From Panicum virgatum (taxonomy: Eukaryota; Streptophyta; Magnoliopsida; Poales; Poaceae), in assembly GCF_016808335.1 (NCBI RefSeq), contig NC_053143.1, positions 51,367,441 to 51,431,440 on the forward strand: DNA of 64,000 nucleotides, given 5' to 3'. This document shows, piece by piece, positions 12,131 through 25,470 of this stretch (positions within the stretch are counted from its first letter, which is position 1; each line of letters opens with the position of its first letter). The notes beneath the pieces were generated by a model. The model saw only the letters and a program-made list of their open reading frames with translations, was not told the origin of the DNA and made no database searches. Position numbers and translations under genes: made by a program.

Positions 12131-14020
12131 TTACAATATAGTCCTTGATATTATCATATGCCTCCTAGTTTTGCCGCGATCCGATTTAGGGGTCTGCATA
12201 CAAATATTTATCCATATTTTTGCACTTAGGCCCCTCGTGATGTTCGGCGACGGTTAAAGCAGAGAGCATATTGCTGCGCGTCCGGCGGCGGAGGCATCTG
12301 GCGCTTGGGCAAGGCGCGAACGAAGCCGGAGATAGGGGCTGCCGCGTTCGACGGTGAAGCAGTGAGGCGTGGTGCAGGCGCCATATTCAGAAACGAGTGT
12401 AAATCATTGGAATATAAGTGATCGTTAAAAGGTCCCTTGTTCTGACTGATTAGTGTTCTCCTAATGTTCACCTTAGAGTTCCTAATTCTAGTCAGTTTCT
12501 GCACACGGCTTAGCTTTTTCCTCTGACACATCGTCGTTAATTCTCTCGTGGTGCGGCGTGCAAAACAGGGCTTACAACACATTGTTTGGTTGTTCGGTTG
12601 CTATAACCCCAACAACTAGTTAGTTTACGATGGTCTCAAGTTCGAGCAGCTCTGAACCTGCAAACACCCCTGCCTTACACTACATTCTAACGATCCACCT
12701 CTGTCTAACACTACAAGCATGCTTCGATTTCAGGCTTGCAGCGAGTCCCATCCAAATTCAGGGTACGATTGCATTCCAGAAGCTGGCTAGCTACTGCACC
12801 GTTTCTGACTCCTGAACCTGTAGAGTGGGGCTTCTGCGCCCATTCAGTTAGAGGTCGATGGATTCAGACAAAGGAACATCCTGGAGCTTGTAGTAATTTT
12901 AACAAGGTAATAGCTCACCTTCAGGCTTCTGGTCTCATCGTGGGTGGTTGTCAGGCGTCGGACCACCAAGCTGGAAGTGCCTGACGGCCTGTGCCACGGC
13001 GACGATGATCTTCAGATGACAACGATAGATTTTTGCAGATCAAAAGCTCTCGTTCTGCAAAGCTTCAGATTTCAGCATGTGCAGGAGGATCATCCGATCT
13101 CGAGAGCCATCGAGCCACTTCTGCATCCAGGATAGCACGCAGCAATTCAAACATGACTGTAAATATTCAGACTACCCTTCTGTGGATCCTTCAGTTGCTG
13201 AAATTATGTGATCAATCAGCGGCTGCAAAAAGTTCCTAGTACTGACGTCTCAGCAGTGTTCTCATCCTAATGTTCAGCTTAGAGATTGCACGTGATCCTA
13301 CTGGGTGGTGTCATGCTGGAGTGTTCGTGAAAACGCCTTAGAATTGTTTGTGCAGAGAGCATTTCAGACAGCATGCCTAAAAACTAAGGAATGGCTTACG
13401 TTTTCAGGAAAAACTTTGGAAGCGTCTTCATTTGCTCAGTCCCAGCAGGGATCCAACATTGCGGATCTGCTGGACCAAGAGCTGCACCAACCTCGCAGCG
13501 CTGATGTGGCGTCCGTCGAGTGACTTTGCGTTGAAGGAGTGTTACGGTGGAAGAGCTAGATTATCATGTTAATTAGGGCGGGCACGCTTTAAAATACACT
13601 GAACATGAATGACTAAAACTCTTTTGTACACTTTATTTTTTGTAATAAAGCGGTTAGACCTTTTCTCTAGAAAAAATACCTAATATATGAATGTGACTTT
13701 AGAATTTTGAGCTCCATTTCTACTCCATAAAAACATCACAACCTTTTCCAGGTTGAGGCTCATATTTAACGGTGTGCTTCAATCCAAACTACAATTATCT
13801 GTTCAGACGGAAACGCCCAAATACTATGTGGCAAAGGAAAAGGACCTACCATATCAAGCATATTTAGAATCCTCTCATATCTTTTCATATGTTATTATTC
13901 CATTAAGTTCATCCATCCAGTAATCCTAGAGGTGAAAAACAAGGTCCGGGTAATCTGTGTGAACACGTTGGGACGAAATTCAACAAGGGATTTCTAACAA
14001 GGCCTTGGGTCATAAATAAC
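12131..14020. other. Intergenic DNA with dispersed-repeat pieces; no gene seen
   Basis: No open frame looks real. The stretch 13038-13110 (AGATCAAAAGCTCTC, then CAGCATGTGCAGGAGGAT) matches 16806-16860 imperfectly (AGATCAAAAGCTCTC, CAGCATGCGCAGGAGGAT), so a repeat family sits on both sides of YUCCA copy B. Confidence 0.5.
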
Positions 14021-14371
14021 GTTTGAGGAAAACTTTAGTATGAAATTAACATGCACTTGAAAGATAAAATTCTTACGTGTTTATAACTATTTTTGTACTA
14101 GACAAAGCTTTCAAATTGGATCAATAATGTACACAAAATGCGGGTAGTAGGTTACTCCTCTTATTTAGTTTATGTTCCCCTATTTGTACCATATTTACTC
14201 TAATACAAATAACACATAAAGAAATATTTTTCCAAAGGGTCATTGTTTCATCCGACACCATCACACACACAAGCATACATACTATGCGTTGTCCTTCACA
14301 TGGTTTTACCAAATTTGACAGTAACCATGTTCTCATTCAATCAAGTGCAATTTACGCGTCAAAGTAAGACA

Positions 14372-14377
14372 TATATA
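14372..14377 (+). promoter_or_regulatory. TATA box of the second YUCCA gene
   Basis: TATATA followed by CTCCCCCTCCC lies about 115 bases before the ATG, in a block aligned with the promoter of copy A (9.0 kb). Promoter similarity extends back to about 14020, opposite about 8620 in copy A. Confidence 0.6.
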
Positions 14378-14489
14378 CTCCCCCTCCCTTAACAACACTT
14401 CACACAATTCATCACAAACAACAATAACCATTTCCTCAAGTCCTACATTCACATCTCCCCTTAGAACTTCAGTAGCTCCCTTGTTCCCA

Positions 14490-16104
14490 ATGGAGGAGCA
14501 GACCGTAGTCCTCATTGTGGGCGCAGGACCAGCAGGCCTCGCCACAGCGGCATGCCTCACCCAACTTAGTATCCCTTATGTCATCGTTGAGCGTGAGGAT
14601 TGCAGTGCTTCCCTATGGCGCAACCGTGCTTATGACCGCCTAAAGCTACACCTTGCAAAGGAGTTTTGCGAGTTGCCCCACATGGCATACCCGGAAGATG
14701 CCCCAACCTACATCCCAAAGGATCAGTTCGTGAAGTACCTAGATAATTATATTGAGCGTTTCGACATCCGGCCAAAATACCAAACTGCCATTGAGTCATG
14801 CTCATATGATGAAGGTAGAAAGTGTTGGTTCAGCATGGCACGTGACATGACAACATCCGTGGTTCTCAGGTACACGGCTAAGTTTCTTGTTGTGGCAAGT
14901 GGTGAGAATAGTGCAGAGAACATCCCAGTTATCACTGGGCTGGATGGATTTGCTGGAGAGGCAATCCACTCATCAAGATACAAATCAGGTGCCTCCTACT
15001 CGGGGAAGAATGTGTTGGTGGTTGGGTGCGGCAACTCTGGAATGGAGATTGCCTATGACCTTGCGTCTCATGGTGCCAACACATCCATTGTTATACGCAA
15101 CCCGGTAAGTTTGTTGTTCCGCTTGCATTTGAAAGTTCCTTAGTTAATTGTGTTCTTATTAGTTCGAGGTAATAGAGCACTCATAAAAAGAGCCCAAATT
15201 TCCCATAAATTTTCCGTAGGTAAATGATATATACATGAGAAAATGTAGAGCGATAGTTCTAAAATCATTTTTTTTGGAACAGATCTGTTTAATTTTTTTT
15301 TAAACGGAGATAGTTCTAAAAACATGAACGCTCTATACTTGTCTATATATGCTGCTGTGCTCTTACAAAAATATATGTGTGTGTGACATGTGGTGTGCTT
15401 GCAGGTACATGTAGTGACAAAAGAAATAATTCGATTGGGCATGACTTTGGTCCAACACATACCAGCGAACGTTGTGGATGGTCTTCTAGTGAGGTTATCA
15501 AATTTTGTGTTTGGAGACCTTTCAAAGCATGGTATTGTGAGACCAAAATTAGGCCCTCTCCTCCAAAAGGCAAAAACTGGGCGATCTGCTGTGATTGATG
15601 TTGGGACAATTAGTTTAATTAAGAATGGCACTATCAAGGTGAGCATATTTCTCATATGAAAAAGATATATATGTAATGTTTCTTCTTCAATTTATTCAAG
15701 TTTGTTTTTCTTTTCAGGTGCTTGGAAATATTTCCAAAATTGAGGGTAACACAGTTGAATTTGAAGGCAGGAAGGAAAGCACTTTTGATGCCATTGTGTT
15801 TGCAACTGGATATAAAAGCACAGCAAATAGGTGGCTCAAGGTACCAATATCAATGCTTGGTCTTACCATGCAAATTAATTAATTTATACAACAATTGTGT
15901 CATTTAATATAATTTTTCAATTTATGGTTTCAGAATGGGGAAAGCATGTTAAATGATGATGGACTGCCAAAGCAAGAATTTCCAAATCACTGGAAGGGCG
16001 CAAACGGGCTCTATTGTGCTGGCTTGGCAAAGAGAGGCTTGGCTGGTATTGCCATGGATGCCAAGAATATCGCCAATGACATCTTGTCTAGCTGCCATGC
16101 ATAA
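14490..16104 (+). CDS. YUCCA10/11-type flavin monooxygenase, copy B (auxin biosynthesis)
   Basis: Four exons, 14490-15104, 15405-15638, 15718-15840 and 15934-16104, have the same lengths and phases as copy A except for a last exon six bases shorter. They give 380 residues. FAD motif GAGPAG (11-16), the FMO motif beginning FAGEAIH, NADPH motif GCGNSG (179-184) and FATGY are intact. The start is the ATG in CCAATGG, shared with copy A; an upstream TTG in frame is not needed. The role is the same as for copy A: oxidative decarboxylation of indole-3-pyruvate to auxin. The copies lie 5,356 bases apart start to start, in the same orientation. Substitutions are scattered and the frames are conserved, which suggests both have been under selection since the duplication. 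Confidence 0.9.
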
Positions 16105-17257
16105 ACATGATGTCTAGATGAATTAGCTAGCCTTTAACTGTATTTTCAAAAGCTGTTGGGGTGCTATCTTCTAGCCATATTTTGTGGTATATTTATGTAT
16201 CGATCTTGATCTTGTGAAATGATATGTTTTCTTGTAATAGTTTTCGAAAAAACATCTGCATGGACATTCTACATCATATTTATAATGTGCCCATCGTTTG
16301 CAGTTTATCGGTGAATGTTACTGAGATATATACATTGTGACAGTCTCAAGCAGTGTTTAAAGGGCACTCATTTCTGGAAACAAAGTTACTGAGATAGGAA
16401 ATGGCTAACAAATTTCACACGATTTCCCATATGAGAGTTGTGTGCAACAAGGCGATCACCGGAGATGTGCACAAGGTGACAGTTGTGTGAATATTGCTAC
16501 TGTTTACTGACTATTGTGTGAATATTGCTACTGTTTACTGACTAGTGATCTCCCGCGTTCTTATCTGAGCACCACATGCGTTCTTATCTGAGCACCACAT
16601 GCGCGTATTTTGATTCCTTTTTTGAATGCAGTTGGGCGAGTTTTCACTTGATAGTAGCAACACCCAACCAAACTAAATTTGCTATAGCTTTTCTTAGGAA
16701 AAATATATTTATAGTCCAAATTTCACCAAATATTCCGTATGTTGCATTCGATGGTGAGAATCTCCGGGTGTCGGCGTCAGTGTGATGTGAATTGCTGGAG
16801 AGACAGATCAAAAGCTCTCAGTTCGCACACCTTCCCCTTCAGCATGCGCAGGAGGATGTGCCGGTCTCCTACTGAACATTCCCCTTGTCAGAAACAGACA
16901 TGCCTGAACACAGGCTCCAGAGTCACACAACTTTTACTGCAAAAAAAATCACACGCCACTAGTAAAGATGGAAAGCTTAGCTAATCCATAAATCACTGAA
17001 GACTTCCACATAACGCGGCACGGCGGCAGGGGTAAAATTACCAACGAATCCATATCCTACAGTTCCGCTGACAAAAGGAAAACAAAGAAAACAACTCCCT
17101 TCCAGAATACAGAATACAAGAATAGCGCTATGCGCTTCCTGTTGAGTACAACAAGTTTGGTGTCTGGCCCAGAGACCCTCAAATTTGGTGTCTATGAATT
17201 GAATCTGCAGCCATTCAGTGGATTGCCTTTTACCAGACCCGGAATACCGTCATCCTA
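16105..17257. other. Convergent 3' flanks of YUCCA copy B and the acyltransferase gene
   Basis: The left part is the 3' UTR of copy B. The right part, about 16990-17257, is the likely 3' UTR of the minus-strand acyltransferase. Between them lies a dispersed-repeat piece (about 16757-16975) related to 13.0 kb. A local duplication of about 30 bases (GTGTGAATATTGCTACTG, twice) is at 16485-16540, and a second (GCGTTCTTATCTGAGCACC, twice) at 16555-16600. Confidence 0.5.
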
Positions 17258-20200
17258 TCATTCTTTCTTCACCCGGTTGCGTGCTGCCCTTGCGGAGCTC
17301 GACCGCTCCGCCTGGGTGAACATGATAAACACATGCATGACCCCCGTTACTAGGGCCATCCCGGCAGCGGTGAACGCTACGCCTCTCCATGTCGATAGGA
17401 GTTGCGTCCACTTGAAGAACTGGATGGCGCCGAATAGGAGGAGACATGCCCAAAACAAGGTCACCTGTTGCATTAGGAGAAAAAGGAAATGAGATGCTAA
17501 ACTGCTAATGCACTTGCAGATGGCGTCTCAATTCAGTTAAAGCAAAGCTATTGAGCTATAAAATGGCAAGATAAATTTTACAATGAGTACCAAAAGAAGG
17601 GTTTCCTAAAACAGAGCGACAGCTGTCAGAGGTTTCTACAAGGCAGTACTCCTAGTGAAACTTGGGACAGCACAACCACTTCTTCTATGGCCCAAAATCC
17701 AAAGTCCCAATACTAGTCGCCAACCACAACAACCACTTGAGTCTTGGGCAGAAGTTAAGCCCGAAGTGGTCATTCTGGACAATCCTTAATACTAGTACGG
17801 CATTTTCTTGGTTGCACAGGATGTATCAGTAGCATCAAAATTTCACAGGACACTTGCTTGACTTATGTAACCTGGCCCATGAGCAGGACCCTGAAACTAA
17901 CACATTTACACAAAAACACCATTTGTCCATCGCAGCAAGACCAACTTTTTCTTGTTCAGCAAAGACAATAATCACTGCCAGTGATAATGCTGTGGCAGAT
18001 TATATTTAAATAACATGCTATTGTATTGAGTTTTTACCAGCAATGATTTCACCGGGCGACCAATTGGTCTAATCTCCTCATCAAATGTGCCTGTTGCCAA
18101 ATGCTTATCCAGCAAGGCATCCTGTAGCAAAAAGGGAGACAGATGGTATGTACTTAAGAATTAATAATAGGTCGAACAATAAATGAATTAATGAAGAATT
18201 TTAATTTTCAACAAGCTCCAACCAAAATACATCTGAAAATAACTACATATAGTTCAGTACCTTTGCTACAAATATATCTTTGCACCACTTTGAAACATCC
18301 TCATCTGACTTTGGCATCTCACTCATTGCATGGCGTTTCATGCGAACATGTATCTAGAGAAAAAATGTAGTAAATTTGTCTTAACACTACAGTAAGTAAT
18401 TGGGCATTGAAATTCACAATTTATTATGATGTACTGTGTCCGATTTGACTTTAAGACACCATAGTACTGAAAAATAATCAACTCAATTCAGTGGTTAGTT
18501 GATGCGACTAGTTCCATATAGGTCTACCTTCAGATATTCATTAAGTTAGCAAACTTACCACTGATGGTTGCCCTTTCAAAATCCGCAGCATTGTTGGTTG
18601 AGGAGAGTCTTTTGGAACTATTACAGTTGTATCATAAATGGCTGGAACAAAATCCCGCATAATACTCACAGCAGATACAAATCCCTGGAATTTTCCACAG
18701 AAGGTATCAGTACATAATTTATTGCAAAACATAATAAAGTGGTGCCACAAATACACAAGAGGCAAAATATACGATACAACCATATTTTCTAGATAACTAT
18801 TGTCTGTAGCTGTTATGAATAGATAAATTACCCAGTCATTCCATCAAATTAAGAAAGCACCCAGTATCTGTTATTTATGTACTAGTCTGAAATGCTGTAT
18901 TGGAATATCAAGATTAGCTTTTATGATGGTAGTTGTATCATCAATGTACAAAAAGTTTCCATTTTTCCTTTCAAGTTTGCACAACTGGAAACAACAAATA
19001 TGTTATTAGTTCTACCAGCAGTCATGCACATAAAACATGCAGCCAACTGCTGACAATTTTTGTGATCTATAATTCTATATTCAAAACATTACAAGGGATG
19101 TGCTCTGTGAATGAACTTCAAATCATATGAACAATGTAGTTTTTTTGGAGCATCCCAAGTTACACTTTGGAATTAGAATCACTGATGAAGTCTGTTATGT
19201 ACAATATAACAGAAGGCTAATGTTAGTAAAAGTTATTGTTCATTTGAAATGTTGGATTAGAACCATTTCAAAGTGGGAACAGCGAGGTACCTTGGTGCGT
19301 GGAATAAGTACATTTCGCGGAGCTGGCAATCCCTGTGAAGCTGCATACTCCTGAGCTGCGAGAAGCTTTGCTGGAGTAAAGCGAGTACCCTCAACGAAAA
19401 GGGCTAGCCAAAATGGTCTGGGGAAGTCTTTCAGCCTTTGGAGGCCCCACTACAATCAAGATTTACAAGATCACTAGGTGAAAAGGGAAAACTAAAATTC
19501 CTTGTGCATAAACGGTGGAGAGTTACCTTTAGTGTCTTTTCATCCTTTGCCCAGCTCCTCTCCAAAAAGAGGTATTCTGCAAACCACATGGACCAGCCAA
19601 TAACCTGCAGAAAGTGATAAGGATGACTTACAGGACATCAAAGCATGTGCCATCTACTATGCAGAGATGGTAACATTTAACTCAAGCAGGATCTGACACC
19701 AGGCATCTTTACTTCACTTGCTGCTAGTGCACGAATGCCTTATAAACATAAACGGATCCTACCATAAATATGAGTAACTTCCAAATAACTGAACCTGATC
19801 ATGGTTACATATTTCCTATTTTTTTCTTTTGCCAAAAGTATACTATCTGAGCTTTGTTATGTCATTTTATTTTATTATATTTTATTTCCAGATCTACCTT
19901 CTATTCCACATCGGTGGACTCCGTGAAAATAGGCAATGGTACTTCTAGAAACACTCCTGCTTCTCAGTTATTAACGCTGGATCTCAATAGCTAACATAAA
20001 AAAAGACTCTCCAGTCCAAAATAAAATAGAAGTACTATCAATTTCACTCAGGCTGTCGTTGATATTTAGCGGTTGGTGCAGTTGTATAGTAAGAACAAAT
20101 CTTTAAGAAATTTTCCTTGGGAGTCATACATCAACTGCAACCCACAGTTGTTACGATGAGAACATGACAAAGTAATATGCTATCCTAATTTCTTGATACT

Positions 20201-22925
20201 AGACAAGCAAGTTTCTACTCCCAAATATGCTTGTTTATGTTGCTTACTTTTGCTACAAATAACTTTTTGCATGTTCTTTACAATTAATGGCACTAGCCAA
20301 TGAGAATATAAATTGCAAAATTACATGCTACAGAAAAATACATATCAGATAACTCACTGGAAGGAACTTTGATGACTTCTTCATCATAGCAAGCGCACTT
20401 CCAAGGCATCCTGAGCGCTGAACACAAGCCCAGAAAAGAAATGGAAATCAATAAACTATACAAGTTTGTAACAGCTGTTCAGAAAGATCAGAGATAACAA
20501 CCTGTGCCAATATCCATCCAATAAGCCAATCGATATCACTCCGATGATTTGATATGACGAGTGCATGCTCTTTACCTACAGAATTATTCAGATAAGCTTG
20601 CAGTCCAACTCATTGATCGGTAAGTTGGCATGGCGGTTACTGTAAGCACCAGGAATTTGGGTAACAAAATTTTAAAGTTGGCTCCTTACCCATTGATCGG
20701 TAAGTTTCCTCATCAGCATGAAGTTGTACCTGCAGAACGTGAACAGAATTATATTGTGATAGGGAGAAAACACCACTAATTTCTTTGTAAACATCATTTG
20801 AACATTATGTTTGTACACTGCGTACTTAAGAAGTATGTTCATTTAGATAGATTCATGAAAAGGAAGAAACAAAAGCCTCAATGAGAAGCTCATTTGTTGT
20901 ACGTTTAAGCAAGTTAAGTAAACGTTAAATCATCATGTCTACTATTATGTAATACTTCCATAATGCATCAGAACAAAATGAAAAGGTTAACTATCTTTCT
21001 TTTTAGTTTTACAAGCCACACTGCCACGGGTATCTTCCCTTTTCAGTTTTACAAGCCACACTTATCAGTTCATGCACTAATATGTCCATGTTTATAGGAT
21101 ATGCAACAAAAGTTCACCAAAAGGCAGCATCACAGAGTTGAATAGTAGGTCAGTACTCAATAGCATGATGGTTTTCCCAGTATGGCCCTTAAACACATCA
21201 CACTCAACTCTAGCCAAGGTAGGTTGTCAATCTTTATCAATGCCCCTAATAGTTCTGTTGTGTTGGTCCTCGGGAGTGACTTTGATGGAACTTGATGTGT
21301 GGGAGAGCTAAGTTCTTGAAACCGCTTTGCTTACTATATTCGGTTACATATCCAGCTACCAGATTCTGTTAGGTTCTAACACTGAAAATAGTCGCTTTGC
21401 TCAGTTCGTTCATAAATGCTAGCTATATCCACTGGATAACATTTCCAAAACACGACACATGACAGGTGCAAGTAATGTTGACTAGCAAACGGACAAAATG
21501 ATGCGAACGGCACCTGACTCGTGGCGCTAATGCAACTTCAAATTCTAATGTAGCAACAAAAAACAAGGTAAAACTAATCTAAAAATGCAATGCGGAACAA
21601 AATTTTGCTTTGATGTTGATCACATCTACATACCTTAACGCCTGCCCACCAGTCCACAACCCAAACCAGCTGAAGCCACAGCAGCTCGGCCAGGAATCTG
21701 TTGATCCGCCGATAGAAGCTCTTTGAGAAGGGCCTTATTGTCACAAATAGAATGGCCTGGAAAATTCAAACAGATCAAGAATTGCTGGGTGGTGGTTGTA
21801 GTTCATGTCATTAACAGATCAATTGCAGTAAGTTTCTGATCATTTCGGTAACAATATGAAGTTTTGAGTACAACTACCACCCTTAGCCGCAAACCACTGC
21901 CAAGGGAAATTTCCGAATTATATTTTACAAAAGCATTGTACTAGCAGAAAAATTAGCAGGCCCACATGAAGCTTTCCCCCCAAAAAAAACACATCTTTGA
22001 CTTAAAAAACTTCAGGAATCATCATGACGAACGAAATCCCAGAAGGCGACCGTGACAATCTGTGTCTAATAGGGATGGCAATTCCACCCGCGGATGCGGG
22101 TATCCGCGGATTTTAAACCCGATGGATGCGGGTGCGGGTCTGGTATTTCACCCGTGGGTGGACCCGCACCCGCACCCGCATATTGCGGGTGCGGGTGCGG
22201 ATTTGAGATTCCACCCGCAGGTGGACCCGCATCCGTCTGGAAAAAAAAACCACAACCCAACCTACTTAGATAAGGTTCATCTCAACTATCCTAACTACAA
22301 AATGAGCACATAACTTATGAATTTATTGTTAGTTTGTCCTTATTACTTTGAACTAATGGATTTGTTGCTAGTTTGCTCTTATTACTTATAGAAATGTGTT
22401 ATTTGACTGTTTAAATTGATGAATTTATACATTTTTATTATATCTGTTGTTAGACCCGCGGACACCCGAAACCCGCCCGAAATCCGCGGGTGCGGGTGCG
22501 GGTGCAAAAATGCACCCGCGGGTTTGCTCGCGGGCGGGTTTTTTCCAATCCTGCGGGTTTGCCTGCGGGCGGGTTTTTGCCAAACCCGCACCCGCACCCG
22601 CGGGTGCCATCCCTAGTGTCTAAAAAGACCAAATCTTTCAGTAAAACACGCATCAGCAATAATTAACCTAAAACGCGCAACTACAGCCAAGGAATCCAAC
22701 GAAAATGTTGAAAAAAGATTGTGTGTTCAAAGGGGGAAAAGATCAAATCTTTTGCTCAGCAATCGAATCAGATCACCCCGGCCGCCGCCCAAAATGGAAA
22801 AGGCAAACAAATCGAGCTGAGCCCCGGTGGGGGAGGGAGGCTACCTGGATGGTGTTGACGATGAGGCCGGAGAGGAGGAAGAGCAGGCCGAGGGGGAGCA
22901 CGACTAGCACGAGCGGGATCGCCAT
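17258..22925 (-). CDS. 1-acyl-sn-glycerol-3-phosphate acyltransferase, LPAT2/PLS1 type
   Basis: Eleven exons read on the minus strand: 22845-22925, 21634-21756, 20690-20729, 20502-20575, 20358-20417, 19527-19604, 19291-19449, 18559-18684, 18261-18353, 18038-18121 and 17258-17464. All junctions are GT-AG and the join is in frame. The product has 374 residues, the length I recall for the maize PLS1 protein. It acylates lysophosphatidic acid at sn-2 to make phosphatidic acid for phospholipid and oil synthesis at the ER. The catalytic H(X4)D motif is NHRSDID (91-97) and the acceptor-binding motif is FVEGTR (170-175). There is a hydrophobic N-terminal segment (about 4-26) and hydrophobic C-terminal segments near 308-355. 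The tail ends in a basic KKE. The start ATG follows a CCGCCGCC-rich leader. A short hAT element lies in the 1.1-kb first intron. The protein looks intact and functional. Confidence 0.95.
22070..22615. mobile_element. Non-autonomous hAT element in intron 1 of the LPAT gene
   Basis: The 546-bp element has terminal inverted repeats TAGGGATGGCA and TGCCATCCCTA. It is flanked by a perfect 8-bp target duplication, GTGTCTAA, at 22062-22069 and 22616-22623. Eight-base duplications and this kind of terminus are characteristic of the hAT superfamily. The subterminal parts are built from repeated GGGTGCGGGTGCGGG and its complement; the centre is AT-rich. There is no transposase, so it depended on an autonomous relative. 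It lies between exons 1 and 2, clear of the splice sites. Confidence 0.92.
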
Positions 22926-23239
22926 GGCCGGCAGCCGCCGCCGCCGCCGCCGCTTCCAATCTCGGAGGGTGGGGTCAGGTGGAAGGCGGCGGTGGAGAAG
23001 CTCGCCGCGGTGCTCCTTCCCCGGCGAGAGGTCAGCGAGCTGCGGTGGGCGGAGGTGGCTCCGCCGGCGACGAGGAGGACGGGGCACACGAGGCCCCCGG
23101 ATTCGGAGGCTTTTATTACAGGGGCGGTGGTGGATGGATGAGCGCTGGGAGGCAGGAGACGGAGTGAAGCGGATGCGTGTATGCGTCCACGGTTGGCTTG
23201 GCAACACGAGAGGCTGGTGTGCCACGTCGGATAGCTCAT
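22926..23239 (-). promoter_or_regulatory. 5' UTR and proximal promoter of the LPAT gene
   Basis: GC-rich leader with CCG/GCC runs on the minus strand directly upstream of the start codon, turning AT-rich beyond 23240. The true transcription start is not visible. Confidence 0.4.
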
Positions 23240-25470
23240 TTCCAAAAAAAAAAGATTTTTTGCCCTAGAAAAAAATTGATGCTTTTACCCCCTTTTTTTA
23301 AGAGGGGGCACATTTTTTCTCTTTGCCTAGTAGGGGGCAAAAGGAGGGTCCTGGATAAATATGATTATAATTTTACTGTTTTTTGTTAGACAAAATTTTT
23401 GATTTGGTTTGAAACTATATCAAAACGACTTCAAATGCGTGTGAAAATGTGAAAAATGTGTTGGCTGGTGTAAAGTGAGAAAGATGGCAAAAGGCTCTCT
23501 TTTTTTCATGCATTTGGTACGTTTGGCAAATTCTGTCAGACAATGACAATGTCCTGCAAAAAGAAATGAGTTCTCCTAGAGGAGGCGTGTAGAACTCTTT
23601 TGATCATGTAATGCTCTTGTCAAAGGAACCGGAACGTGTGTTTGCATCTAATTATTCTAGCAGCACATTTAGCAGGGCGTATCTTTAAGAATCGAAACCT
23701 GGGTTATTCCCCGAGCTACCATTAAGCCACGCCATCAAAAATTATTCCAGCCATTGGATTGAAATCGGACGGAACTTAACAATGCCTGATGCAAACATGC
23801 CGCCCGTTCCGCCTGCTCTTCCCGCCCGTTCCGCCTCCTTTATATTTCTCTTTCCACTTCTACAGCAATCGGGAACGACTGGACGAATGGGCCATCCGTC
23901 AACCTCTTTCGCCGCCGGCGCTCCCTCCTCCGCCAGCGCTCACTCCACCGGCGGACCTCTCTCCACTCGCTCCACCAACGGAGCTCCCTCCGCCGGCGCT
24001 CCCTCCACTCGCGGCCTGGCGCCAATGGCCCTCGCGGCCGCCGCCAAGTTCCCCCACGCCACCCGCCGCTCGACCTCCATCAGTCCTTGACTCCTTGGTA
24101 CACGTCGCTCGCCCTCCACCGGCCCGCGCAGGTGTGTCCGCCGCCGGCACCCGTCTCTGTCGGTCCCGCTCACTGCCCTTCCCCTCCCCTCACATGGTGC
24201 AGATCCAGGTGGCGACAGCGGCCGCTCGCCCGATTGCTCCGTCCGACAGCGCATGGGCTACTGCGGCTGCTGCATCGGCGATGACGGCAGCTTCCGCGCG
24301 TGCTCCGCGGGCGCACTGGCTCGTCCCAATCCCAGATGGTAGCAGCCGAAGCTCACCCAGGTGCTCCGTGCAGCGATTCCTAGGCTGATCTAGAGACTCA
24401 AGGTGGTGGGATTCAAAGAAGCTCACGAGATCGAGGTCCCCATGAGCGCGAGCAAGACTCCCGCGAGCTGCTACTCCTGCTGTTGCCATGGCGACCACGC
24501 GCTCCCATCTATCCCAGGACAACCTCAATCCTCCAAAAAAAACTGCCAAAACGGAAATCCCTCTCCCTCTTCTACCTCCTCATGCTCTCAAATTCTTAAA
24601 CAACATCCCGAGACCCCGTTCCAGCGAGCTCCAGGAGCTCAGGCACGAGGCACCCCTCCCACCCCAACACACACGCAAGAACCAGAGCACCAAGCACCTA
24701 AAAAAAGAGGTAGATAGCCTATGCATTTTTAACTTCTCCAACATAGGCCCTATATGCTGGCCACCGCGCTCACCATGGCCGCCAAAGCTATGGCTGCCTC
24801 GCAGAAATGGTCCGCGATGGTGCAGATATACTGCAACCCAAACTCATCTAGCATGATCTTTCTGACGATGGAAGTGGCCACCTGCATGTGTGCACCTGGC
24901 TAATTAGTGAATGGAAGCAGTGGTTACCTATCGTTTAGTCATTTGGTTCATTCAGTAAGCATGCTGACGAATAGGATTAACATGATGTGCCATGGCTGGG
25001 CAGATGCAAAAAGAAGGCATGACATACGTCGGGAGCTCACTGTTTGTCTCCATGATTCGCAAGCACAGAGAGATTACTTGACTTGTCACCAGGAAATTGA
25101 TAGCTTCTGTATCATCTACCTGCATGTACCACCAGACAGAAGCTTCCCACTCCATTGCAGAAATAGCTTTTTGATAAGAAAAATAAAAGGATGGATCTTC
25201 ACATGAATCTGTTGTTCTTAAATAGGGTTATTTCTGTTATACCAGTAGGAATTGAACATGACGAAATATAATGTTCCCACCAAAAGAAATTAACATATAA
25301 CAAACATTCCAAAAATTCATAAACACTCTCTCATGTGGGGCATGTTGTCATGTGTATCGCTTCTGAACATCACAAATTCACAAGGCATTGTCATGTGCAG
25401 CTATAAACCATTATCAGCTGAACATCACAAATTTATAAGTTCACATTTGTCGTAAGGATTCTACATAAAA
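23240..25470. other. Intergenic DNA with a GC-rich patch; no gene recognised
   Basis: The patch at 23780-24500 has overlapping frames on both strands. One contains degenerate GCTCCCTCCGCCGGC-type repeats (about 23925-24010) that read as low-complexity Ser/Ala/Pro. No domain is recognisable. 23240-23350 has A, T and G homopolymer-rich sequence. Confidence 0.45.

Noticed and set aside
14481..14489. In-frame TTG start three codons before the ATG of YUCCA copy B
   Set aside because: Plant genes start at ATG; the ATG at 14490 matches the start of copy A.
23782..24549. Open frames in the GC-rich patch
   Set aside because: Low-complexity Ser/Ala/Pro or Gly-rich products with competing frames; no homologous family recognised.
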